The notes under the pieces were generated by a model, which saw only the letters and a list, made by a program, of their open reading frames with translations, was not told the origin of the DNA and made no database searches. The position numbers were made by a program, and so were the translations under genes. A stretch of DNA of 10,197 bases from Clostridia bacterium (GTDB lineage: Bacteria > Bacillota > Clostridia > UBA1381 > UMGS1253): positions 1 through 10,197 of the forward strand of contig JAFQPV010000135.1 of NCBI GenBank assembly GCA_017411585.1, in the 5' to 3' direction. How positions within the stretch are numbered: the stretch's first letter is position 1; every line of letters starts with the position of its first letter. Shown here piece after piece: positions 1 to 6,131 of the stretch.

Positions 1-654
1 AATGCCGCCCAAAGCTGCATCTGTCGATGTAATGCGCACATTATCCATCATCACCCAGCTACCGTCATCCGAGCTTACGGAAAAACTAAAACGAACCTTA
101 AACATGTCATACGGAGACAGGTCATAGCTGATTGTTTTTTCCTTTTTGCCGTCTGCATATACAACAGCCGTGCCTTCCTTCACATCAAATTCTATACGCA
201 TTGGTGTCCATCTCGCATAGGCGTATGACGGCTTGATGTTGACAATAGAGGAGTTGGATGTATCCGCCTTCATCAAACTCATATTCATTGTTGATGCACC
301 CATACTGGATTTTACATCATATTCAATCGTAAAATTCGTAAGTCCGCTTGTCGGAAGCTGCTTTTCCACACGCGGCGTGCGTGTGCCCGGCTCGCCCACC
401 GGATCACCGTGATATGCCTTGAGCACCTTGTTCTTTCCATCCTCATCGTACTCAACATATGCGCGCGGTGCATTTTTAATCGCGCCGGTTGTCCAACCGG
501 TGGCAGTATACGGCGGCGCCTTCCCTACTTCATGTGCTTCAAAGTCATCATGCAAGATAACGGTAAGTGTCTCTTCTTCCGCCGCAAAAACAGCCGGCGA
601 AATACACGAGCACAGCAGTACCGTACTTAAAAGCATACATAGCAATTTTTTCAT
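1..654 (-). CDS. Exported protein with probable ConA/LamG-like beta-sandwich domain (C-terminus off window)
   Basis: The frame is open from an ATG at 652-654 to the left edge, giving 218 residues without a stop. AAGGAGGT at 661-668 lies 6 bases upstream and fixes the start. Residues 1-24 form a classical signal peptide: two Lys after Met, a Leu/Val/Cys-rich core, and a likely signal peptidase I cut after AVFA-24. A Cys at 17 (LLCSC) is a weak lipobox candidate, but the later AVFA-A site fits better. The mature part starts with DDFE followed by a VGKAPP-type turn, then alternating beta-strand-like stretches with many aromatic residues, and ends with MMDNVRIT. This pattern is common in concanavalin A-like or carbohydrate-binding beta-sandwich modules of secreted clostridial proteins. 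The rest of the protein is outside the window, so a catalytic domain could follow. Function is unknown; a surface glycan-related role is inferred only. Export is confident, domain class moderate. Confidence 0.75.
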   Translation of the reverse strand, partial: MKKLLCMLLSTVLLCSCISPAVFAAEEETLTVILHDDFEAHEVGKAPPYTATGWTTGAIKNAPRAYVEYDEDGKNKVLKAYHGDPVGEPGTRTPRVEKQLPTSGLTNFTIEYDVKSSMGASTMNMSLMKADTSNSSIVNIKPSYAYARWTPMRIEFDVKEGTAVVYADGKKEKTISYDLSPYDMFKVRFSFSVSSDDGSWVMMDNVRITSTDAALGGI

Positions 655-688
655 AGAAAAACCTCCTTAAAGTTTATTGCTTAATTTC

Positions 689-717
689 ATTTTAGCATCG
701 TTCACTTATACTGTCTA
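689..717 (-). promoter_or_regulatory. Sigma-A-type promoter for the leftward exported-protein gene
   Basis: Read on the minus strand, TAGACA (712-717) and TAAAAT (689-694) are separated by exactly 17 bases; each differs by one base from the consensus hexamers. Transcription would start near base 682, leaving a leader of about 28 bases that contains the AAGGAGGT ribosome site. Spacing and position relative to the gene are what make this convincing. Confidence 0.7.
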
Positions 718-785
718 AACAAATTCGCACTTTTAAAATGTATGTTTTGTATAATTCACTGCATAACTCACCAGAAATCCTCGCC

Positions 786-825
786 CCAAAAATGTCCGAA
801 TGTACAAATCGCTCGTCCAAAAATG
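786..825. repeat. Short direct repeat CCAAAAATG, two copies
   Basis: CCAAAAATG occurs at 786-794 and again at 817-825, 31 bases apart start to start, which is close to three helical turns. Both copies lie upstream of the TATAAT box at 851-856 and on the same strand. This is compatible with paired regulator sites, but the motif is A-rich and short, so chance is a real alternative. Confidence 0.3.
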
Positions 826-838
826 CAAATACATTTTT
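819..838. promoter_or_regulatory. Possible operator palindrome in the divergent intergenic region
   Basis: AAAAATG (819-825) and CATTTTT (832-838) form a perfect 7-bp inverted repeat around a 6-base centre. It overlaps the -35 area of the promoter inferred for the rightward operon and includes the second CCAAAAATG repeat. A transcription factor bound here would be well placed to control the rightward genes. Low sequence complexity keeps confidence low. Confidence 0.3.
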
Positions 839-856
839 TACAAATGAGACTATAAT
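828..856 (+). promoter_or_regulatory. Probable promoter of the rightward three-gene operon
   Basis: TATAAT at 851-856 is a perfect -10 hexamer. At 17 bases upstream the -35 slot holds AATACA (828-833), which matches TTGACA at only three positions. A TTTACA at 837-842 is a better hexamer but lies only 8 bases from this -10. The poor -35 suggests weak or activator-dependent expression. Predicted transcript start is near 863, about 44 bases before the first start codon. Confidence 0.5.
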
Positions 857-906
857 TGTACTTATAAGGCGCAAGAAACGGAATCAAATTATGAAGGAGA
901 CAAGTT

Positions 907-1911
907 ATGTATAATATTGATGATGTAATCCTGAAAATTAAAAAGACTGTAACTTCGCACCATTTGGACAAGCCGGGCGCATATACACGCTGGCTGTGGC
1001 AAAACGAGGCCGGCACGCGCGAATTAGGCTTAAATGAATATGGCTGTGCAGATGCAGCCAATATCCTGTACACCATCGGTGAATTTCCGCACGATCCCAT
1101 AGAACGCGCAAGCTGGGTTGAAATTATGCAGAATATGCAGGACGAAAAAACCGGTCTGTTTACAGAGACAACACATCATTACATTCATACAACAGCGCAC
1201 TGCAGCGCTGCATTAGAGCTTTTTGATGCAAAGCCGAAGCATCCGTATCACGATTTAGAAATATACAAGAAAAAGGATGCGCTCTACGATTTGCTCGACA
1301 ATTTAGGCTGGAACGATAACCCATGGCGCGATTCACACCGCGGCGCAGGTATCTATGCCGCATTTGCAAACGCAGGTCAAGTTACGCCGGAATGGAAAAA
1401 ATGGTATTTTGACTGGTTCTGGGAAAATGCCGACGAAACAACCGGCTTCTGGAAAAAGGGCTGCGGCTTTAACCGTCCGATGTTTTTCTATATGGCAGGC
1501 GGCTTTCACTACTTCTTCAACCACGAGCACGCACATATGCCGATGCGCTATCCGGATAAAATTATCGACAGCTGTCTTGAGATGTATTATGACAACTCCA
1601 TAAGCTACGACAATATCCAATTCGGCACAAAAACAGGCTTCATCGAAATCGACTGGATTTATTGCCTCACCCGCTCGATGCGCCAGACAACGCACCGCTT
1701 CGAGGAATGCAAAAAAGCACTTCTGGAGTTTACGGATACCTTCATCAAATTCTTAAAGGAAGTCGATGAAACCAAGGACGATGCCTTTAACGATTTGCAC
1801 AGTCTCTTTGGTACAGTATGTGCGCTGGCAGAGCTGCAGCAGGCGTTGCCGGGGCATTTGGTTTCCGAAAAGCCGCTTAAGCTCGTATTAGACAGAAGAC
1901 CATTTATTTAA
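907..1911 (+). CDS. Unrecognised cytoplasmic protein, paralogue A (probable all-alpha fold)
   Basis: This 334-residue protein has no signal peptide or membrane segment. The ATG is preceded by AAGGAG at 894-899, 7 bases away. Features shared with its downstream paralogue are NEYGCADAAN (43-52), TGLF (82-85), a His-rich stretch HHxIHTTAH (90-98), TGFWKKG (179-185), GGFHYxFNHEHAH (198-210), RYPxKIIDSCL (214-224), IDWIY (248-252) and the C-terminal LDRRPFI (328-334). The amphipathic helical spacing with repeated TG-F/W turns resembles proteins with an (alpha/alpha) barrel or toroid, such as carbohydrate-active or terpene-cyclase-like enzymes, but I cannot assign a named family. It is first in an apparent operon with a close paralogue and a phosphohexomutase, so a role in intracellular sugar metabolism is a reasonable guess, not a finding. 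That it is a gene is certain; its function is unknown. Confidence 0.9.
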   Translation: MYNIDDVILKIKKTVTSHHLDKPGAYTRWLWQNEAGTRELGLNEYGCADAANILYTIGEFPHDPIERASWVEIMQNMQDEKTGLFTETTHHYIHTTAHCSAALELFDAKPKHPYHDLEIYKKKDALYDLLDNLGWNDNPWRDSHRGAGIYAAFANAGQVTPEWKKWYFDWFWENADETTGFWKKGCGFNRPMFFYMAGGFHYFFNHEHAHMPMRYPDKIIDSCLEMYYDNSISYDNIQFGTKTGFIEIDWIYCLTRSMRQTTHRFEECKKALLEFTDTFIKFLKEVDETKDDAFNDLHSLFGTVCALAELQQALPGHLVSEKPLKLVLDRRPFI

Positions 1912-1913
1912 AA

Positions 1914-1922
1914 AGGCAGGTG
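1914..1922 (+). promoter_or_regulatory. Ribosome binding site that decides the start of paralogue B
   Basis: AGGCAGGTG at 1914-1922 lies 9 bases before ATG 1932. The in-frame GTG at 1920 is part of this ribosome site and has no properly spaced site of its own. Starting at 1932 also gives an N-terminus (MYIDDLILKIK) that lines up with paralogue A (MYNIDDVILKIK). Confidence 0.7.
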
Positions 1923-1931
1923 AAAACCAAA

Positions 1932-2969
1932 ATGTATATTGATGATTTAATTTTAAAAATCAAAGAAACCGTGGATTCGCACCGTTTAGACAAGCCCGGT
2001 GCTTATGCACGCTGGATTTGGCAAACCGCGCCGGACGGCTCTACCGCTGACATTTCCGGCAGCAACAATATCGAAGAAGGCGCCGCGCGCGACCTCGGCA
2101 TCAATGAATACGGCTGCGCAGACGCGGCAAATATTTTATACACCATCGGTTATTTTCCGACAGACCCCGATGAGCGTAAAAGCTGGGTAGAGGTTCTGCA
2201 AGGTCTGCAGGACCCGAAAACCGGTCTGTTTACGGAATTTACGCATCACCCGATTCACACTACAGCGCACTGTGCAGGCGCACTTGAGCTGTTTGATGCA
2301 AAGCCGAAGTATCCGTACTATGATTTGGAAAAGTACAAAGAAAAAGAAAACCTCTATGCCCTCTTAGACGGGCTGGATTGGACAAATCCTTGGCCGCAGT
2401 CGCATCAGGGCGCAGGCATTTATGCCGCATTTGCAAACGCAGGTCAGGCAAACAGAGAATGGGCAGAGTGGTATTTTGACTGGTTTTGGGAAAACGCCAG
2501 CCCGATTACAGGCTTTTGGAAAAAGGGCTATGAGGACAAGTCTGCACCGCACGCACAAATGGGCGGCGGCTTCCATTACTACTTTAACCACGAACACGCA
2601 CATATGCCGGTGCGCTATCCGGAAAAGATCATTGATTCTTGCTTAGATATGTACCGTAACACAGAAATGAACGGCAGATTTGGGCGTATGATTGGTTTCT
2701 TGGAAGCGGACTGGATTTATTCCATTACCCGTTCGATGCGCAAAACACCGCATCGCTTCGAAGAATGCAAAAAGACACTGATAGAATTTGCAGAAAGCTT
2801 TTTGGACTTCTTAAATTCCATCAACCACAAAACAAGCGACGAATTTAACGATTTACATATGCTGTTCGGTACCGTATGTGCACTTGCAGAGCTGCAGCAA
2901 GCACTGCCGGGTATGCTCCGAACTGAAAAACCGTTAAAACTTGTGTTAGACAGAAGACCATTTATTTAA
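1932..2969 (+). CDS. Unrecognised cytoplasmic protein, paralogue B (probable all-alpha fold)
   Basis: This 345-residue protein is a tandem paralogue of the preceding gene, identical at roughly two-thirds or more of aligned positions by eye. A longer reading from GTG 1920 is possible but less likely. All signature segments are kept: NEYGCADAAN (58-67), TGLF (97-100), HHPIHTTAH (105-113), TGFWKKG (193-199), GGGFHYYFNHEHAH (211-224), RYPEKIIDSCL (228-238), ADWIY (259-263) and LDRRPFI (339-345). The main difference is an insertion of about 16 residues at 33-50, rich in Gly, Ser, Asp and Asn, just before the NEYG motif. It starts 20 bases after the first gene's stop and ends 34 bases before the phosphohexomutase, so the three are probably co-transcribed. 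The pair may have different substrates or form a heteromer; both ideas are inference. No signal peptide is present, and no function can be assigned. Confidence 0.9.
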   Translation: MYIDDLILKIKETVDSHRLDKPGAYARWIWQTAPDGSTADISGSNNIEEGAARDLGINEYGCADAANILYTIGYFPTDPDERKSWVEVLQGLQDPKTGLFTEFTHHPIHTTAHCAGALELFDAKPKYPYYDLEKYKEKENLYALLDGLDWTNPWPQSHQGAGIYAAFANAGQANREWAEWYFDWFWENASPITGFWKKGYEDKSAPHAQMGGGFHYYFNHEHAHMPVRYPEKIIDSCLDMYRNTEMNGRFGRMIGFLEADWIYSITRSMRKTPHRFEECKKTLIEFAESFLDFLNSINHKTSDEFNDLHMLFGTVCALAELQQALPGMLRTEKPLKLVLDRRPFI

Positions 2970-3003
2970 TAATATAGCAATTTTAAGAAAAAAGGTGATA
3001 TAA

Positions 3004-4419
3004 ATGATTAAATTTGGAACCGGTGGCTGGAGAGCCGAAATTGGCAAAGACTTCAACATGGAAAACATCCAGAAGGTTGTGCAAGCACTCGCAATCTATG
3101 CAAAGCAGACCAAGCAGGACACGCTTCCGATTATTATTGGCTACGACAGACGCTTTTTATCAGACTGTGCTGCAAAATGGATTGCAGAGGTCCTGAGCGC
3201 GAATGACTTTGAGGTGCTTTTCTTAAACAGAAGTGCGCCGACGCCGCTGATTATGCACTATGTAAAGGCAAACAACCTTTACTTCGGCTTGGAGGTTACC
3301 GCATCGCATAACCCGTCGAGCTACAACGGCATTAAAATCATCATCAAAGAGGGCCGCGATGCACCACTTGAAGTCACCGCCGCATTGGAAGAAATTCTCG
3401 AAAAGCTCGAAGACGGCGATGTTGCCGCTTTAGACTTTGATGCTGCAGTCGAAGCCAAGAAAGTCAAGTATCTGAAAAATCCATTCAACCACTTTATTGA
3501 CGATATTTTGGCGCTTTTGGACACCGATGCCATCCGTGAGCGCGGTCCGAGAATTCTGTTTGACCCGATGCACGGCTCGTCTGCATACCCGCTGATGGTT
3601 ATCCTGCACACTGCACGTTGTACAGTGGATATCATCAACGGCAATCGCGATGCGTATTTCGGCGGCGATATGCCGGCACCGACTGAATCCACCTTAAAGA
3701 CACTCGCTTCGAACGTAGTTCGCGGCGGCTATGATTTAGGTATCGGCGTAGACGGCGACGGTGACCGTCTCGGCATCATCGACAGTAACGGTCAGTATAT
3801 CAATGCAAATGAAATTCTGACGCTTCTGTACTACTATTTGCATGAGCACAAGGGCTGGAAGGGTCCGGTAGTCAGAAACCTGGCAACCACCCATCTTTTA
3901 GATGCTGTTGCAGAGGATTTGGGCGAAAAATGCTACGAAGTACCGGTTGGTTTCAAATACATTTCGTCTAAAATTGACGAAGTGGATGCCATCTTGGGCG
4001 GTGAGTCCAGCGGCGGTTTGACCGTGCGCGGTCACATTCATGGTAAAGACTCCGTATATGCGGCTTCCCTCTTTGTGGAAATGATCAGCAAAACCGGACA
4101 AACACCGACACAGCTGATACAGACACTGCGCAAAAAGTACGGTACATACATTATGGTAGAAGAAAACCTGCGCTTCACACCGGAGATGAAGCAGTCGATT
4201 TCCGACCTCATCTTCAAGGACAAGAAGCTGCCGGAATTCTCACGCAAGGTTGTTCGCGTAAATTACGAGGACGGCTGCAAGGTTTACTTTGAGGACAATT
4301 CCTTCGTTATCTGCCGTTTCAGTGGTACTGAGCCGCTTTTAAGAATCTTTTCAGAAAGCAGCTCAAAGGACAGCGCAAAAGAATATATTTTAGACTGGAA
4401 AAAGTTTTTGAATCTGTAA
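3004..4419 (+). CDS. Alpha-D-phosphohexomutase (phosphoglucomutase/phosphomannomutase family)
   Basis: The 471-residue protein carries all four active-site loops of the superfamily. These are TASHNP at 99-104 with phosphoserine S101, the metal loop DGDGDR at 250-255 (D250, D252, D254), the sugar-recognition loop GGESSGG at 332-338, and the phosphate loop RFSGTEP at 438-444 with R447. It opens with KFGTGGWRA, also typical. The enzyme moves a phosphate between C1 and C6 of a hexose through a bisphosphate intermediate in the cytoplasm. The GGE-x-SGG version of the sugar loop differs from the GEMSGH/GEQSGH loops of many PMM/PGM and GlmM proteins, so GlmM is unlikely, but glucose versus mannose preference cannot be read from sequence. 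An AAAGGTGAT ribosome site at 2991-2999 precedes the ATG. It is last in the rightward operon and is followed by a strong terminator. Its neighbours suggest it processes a sugar phosphate linked to the paralogue pair. Confidence 0.95.
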   Translation: MIKFGTGGWRAEIGKDFNMENIQKVVQALAIYAKQTKQDTLPIIIGYDRRFLSDCAAKWIAEVLSANDFEVLFLNRSAPTPLIMHYVKANNLYFGLEVTASHNPSSYNGIKIIIKEGRDAPLEVTAALEEILEKLEDGDVAALDFDAAVEAKKVKYLKNPFNHFIDDILALLDTDAIRERGPRILFDPMHGSSAYPLMVILHTARCTVDIINGNRDAYFGGDMPAPTESTLKTLASNVVRGGYDLGIGVDGDGDRLGIIDSNGQYINANEILTLLYYYLHEHKGWKGPVVRNLATTHLLDAVAEDLGEKCYEVPVGFKYISSKIDEVDAILGGESSGGLTVRGHIHGKDSVYAASLFVEMISKTGQTPTQLIQTLRKKYGTYIMVEENLRFTPEMKQSISDLIFKDKKLPEFSRKVVRVNYEDGCKVYFEDNSFVICRFSGTEPLLRIFSESSSKDSAKEYILDWKKFLNL

Positions 4420-4428
4420 AAGCATATC

Positions 4429-4460
4429 AAAACGGATGACCCGATTGGGTCATCCGTTTT
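4429..4460. terminator. Bidirectional intrinsic terminator between converging genes
   Basis: A perfect 14-bp stem (4429-4442 with 4447-4460) encloses a GATT loop. The GC-rich core CGGATGACCC is flanked by AAAA on the left and TTTT on the right, so a U-run follows the hairpin on either strand. It lies 9 bases after the phosphohexomutase stop and 20 bases after the mgsA stop, and serves both. Confidence 0.93.
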
Positions 4461-4480
4461 AAATAGTATACGATTCAATT

Positions 4481-4885
4481 TCAATCCTTCGGATTTACAA
4501 TATCGCGCCAAGCAAGGTCGCCACGTTCTACGCCGTGGATTAAAACCTCGGCTGTAGCAACATTTGTTGCAAGCGGAATGTTGTGCACGTCACAAAGTCT
4601 GAACAGCGCCGAAACATCCGGCTCGTGCGGCTGTGCAGTCAGAGGGTCACGGAAGAACAGGACAAGGTCAATTTCGTTATAGGCAATTCGCGCGCCAATC
4701 TGCTGATCACCGCCCTGCGGACCGGATAAGAAACGGTGAATGTCAAGCCCTGTTGCCTCGATTACCATACTGCCCGTCGTTCCGGTTGCAAATAAATTAT
4801 GCTTTGCAAGTATACCTTTGTATGCAATACAAAACTCTACCATTAGTTCTTTTTTCTTGTCATGTGCTATCAATGCAATATTCAT
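4481..4885 (-). CDS. mgsA: Methylglyoxal synthase
   Basis: This 134-residue enzyme converts dihydroxyacetone phosphate to methylglyoxal and phosphate, bypassing lower glycolysis when phosphate is short or sugar phosphates pile up. Active-site positions known from the E. coli enzyme are all present with a constant offset of 11: H8 (His19), D60 in GPQGGDQQIG (Asp71), D80 in FFRDP (Asp91), H87 and D90 in PHEPD (His98, Asp101). The phosphate-binding TGTTG lies at 34-38. The frame stays open upstream to 5050, but the family N-terminus is MNIALIAHDKK, and a GGAAGGGTG ribosome site lies just upstream of ATG 4885. The 95-base gap from minE contains a dedicated promoter. In many Clostridium genomes mgsA ends the mre-min cluster after rodA; here it follows minE directly. 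Length is normal for Firmicutes. Confidence 0.96.
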   Translation of the reverse strand: MNIALIAHDKKKELMVEFCIAYKGILAKHNLFATGTTGSMVIEATGLDIHRFLSGPQGGDQQIGARIAYNEIDLVLFFRDPLTAQPHEPDVSALFRLCDVHNIPLATNVATAEVLIHGVERGDLAWRDIVNPKD

Positions 4886-4927
4886 AACCGCACCCTTCCT
4901 TTCGTTGTTCATACGCAATACTTTATC

Positions 4928-4956
4928 ATTATACACCACTATGCGGTTTTTTTCAA
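4928..4956 (-). promoter_or_regulatory. Sigma-A-type promoter of mgsA
   Basis: On the minus strand TTGAAA (4951-4956) and TATAAT (4928-4933) are separated by 17 bases: a perfect -10 and a one-mismatch -35. The predicted start is near 4921, giving a leader of about 36 bases before the mgsA ATG at 4885. This allows mgsA to be transcribed separately from the upstream cell-shape/division genes. Confidence 0.8.
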
Positions 4957-4980
4957 CTAATTTTGCATAATTATCCAATT

Positions 4981-5235
4981 TTATTTTATAAGCTCCGCTT
5001 CCAGGGTGTAAAATATTCGATTTGTTCTTGCATCCTTTTCTGCGTGACACGAAAAATCCATTACGGTAAAGTAGCGCGCAAGCACTGCAGACAGCTCGGC
5101 GCCCAGCTTTGATGTCTCACTTTCACTTGCGCGGTCTCGCGCAAGTACGCTACGAATGCGCTGCGCAGCAAACCGAGCCGTCTTTCTCTGCGCGAAATAG
5201 TCCATCAGCATCTGATAAAATACAAGCTGTTTCAT
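4981..5235 (-). CDS. minE: Cell division topological specificity factor MinE (divergent)
   Basis: This 84-residue protein fits MinE in size, position and pattern. The N-terminal part (MLMDYFAQRKTA, then AAQRIRSVLARDR at about 23-35) matches the membrane-targeting and MinD-contact helix region. A middle helix with LGAELSAVLARYF follows (about 44-56), and the end NRIFYTLEAELI (72-83) resembles the last beta strand of the topological specificity domain. MinE binds membrane-bound MinD, stimulates its ATPase and displaces MinC, producing the pole-to-pole pattern that leaves midcell free for FtsZ. Its ATG overlaps the minD stop as ATGA (5232-5235), and the GGAGGAG ribosome site lies inside the last minD codons, so translation is probably coupled. 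Sequence similarity is low, so the call leans on context. Met9 or Met11 are possible alternative starts, but the ribosome site favours Met1. Confidence 0.85.
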   Translation of the reverse strand: MKQLVFYQMLMDYFAQRKTARFAAQRIRSVLARDRASESETSKLGAELSAVLARYFTVMDFSCHAEKDARTNRIFYTLEAELIK

Positions 5236-6065
5236 ATACTTCGCTCCTCCCGTTGTCTTTTAGGCGCAACCGCCGTCACATTCAAACCGAAGAATCGCTC
5301 CAAAACAGAACGCTTTTCATGACGCATCAACGGCACAGCAAGCCCTTCAATGCGGTCACATATATTCTTGTATGCTCTGCCGGCAAGTGACCTTTTGCGC
5401 AGCACCGCCGCATCACCGCGATTTGTTGATACGATAATGCTCTCATCATCCACCACAGTCCCCAAAATCTGTAATGATAAAATATCTGCAACCTCCTGCG
5501 GCGAAAGCATATTCCCCCGACTTACCATTTTCGGGCGAATCCGGTTAATAATCAGCCGAATTCGCTCCTCTGCCATACCGCCAGCAGTTAAAAGACCGAT
5601 AATTCTATCTGCATCGCGCACAGACGAAAGCTCCGGCGTAACCACTACAATTGCCTCGTCTGCACCTGCAACTGCGTTTTTAAAACCTTGCTCGATGCCC
5701 GCCGGACAGTCGACCAGCACATAGTCAAACATCGATGCCAGCTGCGCGGTTAAAGCTTGCATTTGCTTTGGTGAAACTGCGTTTTTATCGCGCACCTGCG
5801 ATGCCGCAATCAGATACAAATCCCGAAACCGCTTATCCCGTATAAGTGCCTGCTTTAAATCGCAGCGCCCCTCCACCAAATCGACCAAATCATACACGAT
5901 ACGGTTTTCAAGTCCCATCACAACATCCAAATTGCGCAATCCAATGTCTGCATCCACCAACGCAACACTGCGCCCAAGCTGCGCAAGTCCGGCGCCGAGG
6001 TTTGCCGTCGTCGTCGTTTTGCCGACGCCGCCCTTTCCCGACGTTACTACAATCACTTTTCCCAT
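5232..6065 (-). CDS. minD: Septum-site determining ATPase MinD
   Basis: The 277-residue ParA/MinD-type ATPase dimerises on the membrane with ATP and recruits MinC to inhibit FtsZ. The deviant Walker A box is SGKGGVGKTTT (9-19) with signature Lys11 and Lys16. Switch I is DADIGLRNLD (38-47) with D40, and switch II is DCPAGIE (119-125). An amphipathic membrane-targeting helix follows at about 252-261 (RSVLERFFGL). About 16 further residues, many charged, come after it, whereas many MinD proteins end close to the helix. The frame extends upstream to 6089, but the family start is MGKVIVVTSGKGG, and AAGGAGG at 6073-6079 is ideally spaced from ATG 6065. It overlaps minE by four bases and is separated from minC by 84 bases holding a terminator-like hairpin. 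Confidence 0.97.
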   Translation of the reverse strand: MGKVIVVTSGKGGVGKTTTTANLGAGLAQLGRSVALVDADIGLRNLDVVMGLENRIVYDLVDLVEGRCDLKQALIRDKRFRDLYLIAASQVRDKNAVSPKQMQALTAQLASMFDYVLVDCPAGIEQGFKNAVAGADEAIVVVTPELSSVRDADRIIGLLTAGGMAEERIRLIINRIRPKMVSRGNMLSPQEVADILSLQILGTVVDDESIIVSTNRGDAAVLRKRSLAGRAYKNICDRIEGLAVPLMRHEKRSVLERFFGLNVTAVAPKRQREERSI

Positions 6066-6082
6066 GCATTTTCCTCCTTCGT

Positions 6083-6131
6083 AAAACAAAAAAATTTACC
6101 GAAATCCATTTTAACAGACTTTCGGTAAATT
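6083..6131 (-). terminator. Terminator-like hairpin between minC and minD
   Basis: Arms 6093-6104 and 6120-6131 are perfect 12-bp inverted repeats (AATTTACCGAAA / TTTCGGTAAATT) around a 15-base loop. On the minus strand the hairpin is followed by a U-rich stretch (6083-6092: five U, G, four U). It sits 18 bases after the minC stop and just before the minD ribosome site. The stem is AT-rich and the loop long, so partial termination or transcript-end stabilisation is more likely than a full stop. Confidence 0.65.
6108..6116 (-). promoter_or_regulatory. Possible extended -10 promoter for minDE inside the hairpin loop
   Basis: On the minus strand the loop contains TGTTAAAAT, which matches the extended -10 form TGnTATAAT with one mismatch. 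No good -35 is present at 17 bases; an ATGACA further upstream is spaced at 21 bases, too far. It would start a transcript about 35-40 bases before the minD ATG. Speculative. Confidence 0.3.

Noticed and set aside
598..612. Lipobox at Cys17 of the exported protein
   Set aside because: LCSC is a poor lipobox, and a better signal peptidase I site (AVFA-A) follows seven residues later.
409..670. Two overlapping small plus-strand frames near the left end
   Set aside because: Both are antisense to the exported-protein gene, whose signal peptide, ribosome site and promoter are clear.
837..842. TTTACA as the -35 box of the rightward promoter
   Set aside because: It is only 8 bases from the TATAAT at 851-856; the next -10-like hexamer (TATAAG at 863-868) would need a 20-base spacer.
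1333..1695. 120-codon open frame on the minus strand inside paralogue A
   Set aside because: The same kind of antisense frame recurs in paralogue B, as expected from shared codons; no independent start signal.
1920..1931. GTG start giving paralogue B four extra residues (MKTK)
   Set aside because: The GTG lies inside the ribosome binding site; ATG 1932 has correct spacing and matches the paralogue's N-terminus.
3334..3354. The phosphohexomutase as GlmM (phosphoglucosamine mutase)
   Set aside because: Its sugar loop is GGESSGG and its start is FGTGGWRA, unlike the GEQSGH and FGTDGIRG forms usual in GlmM.
4886..5050. N-terminal extension of mgsA by 55 residues from an upstream ATG
   Set aside because: It overlaps the end of minE and the mgsA promoter, lacks family similarity, and the conserved MgsA start with a ribosome site is at 4885.
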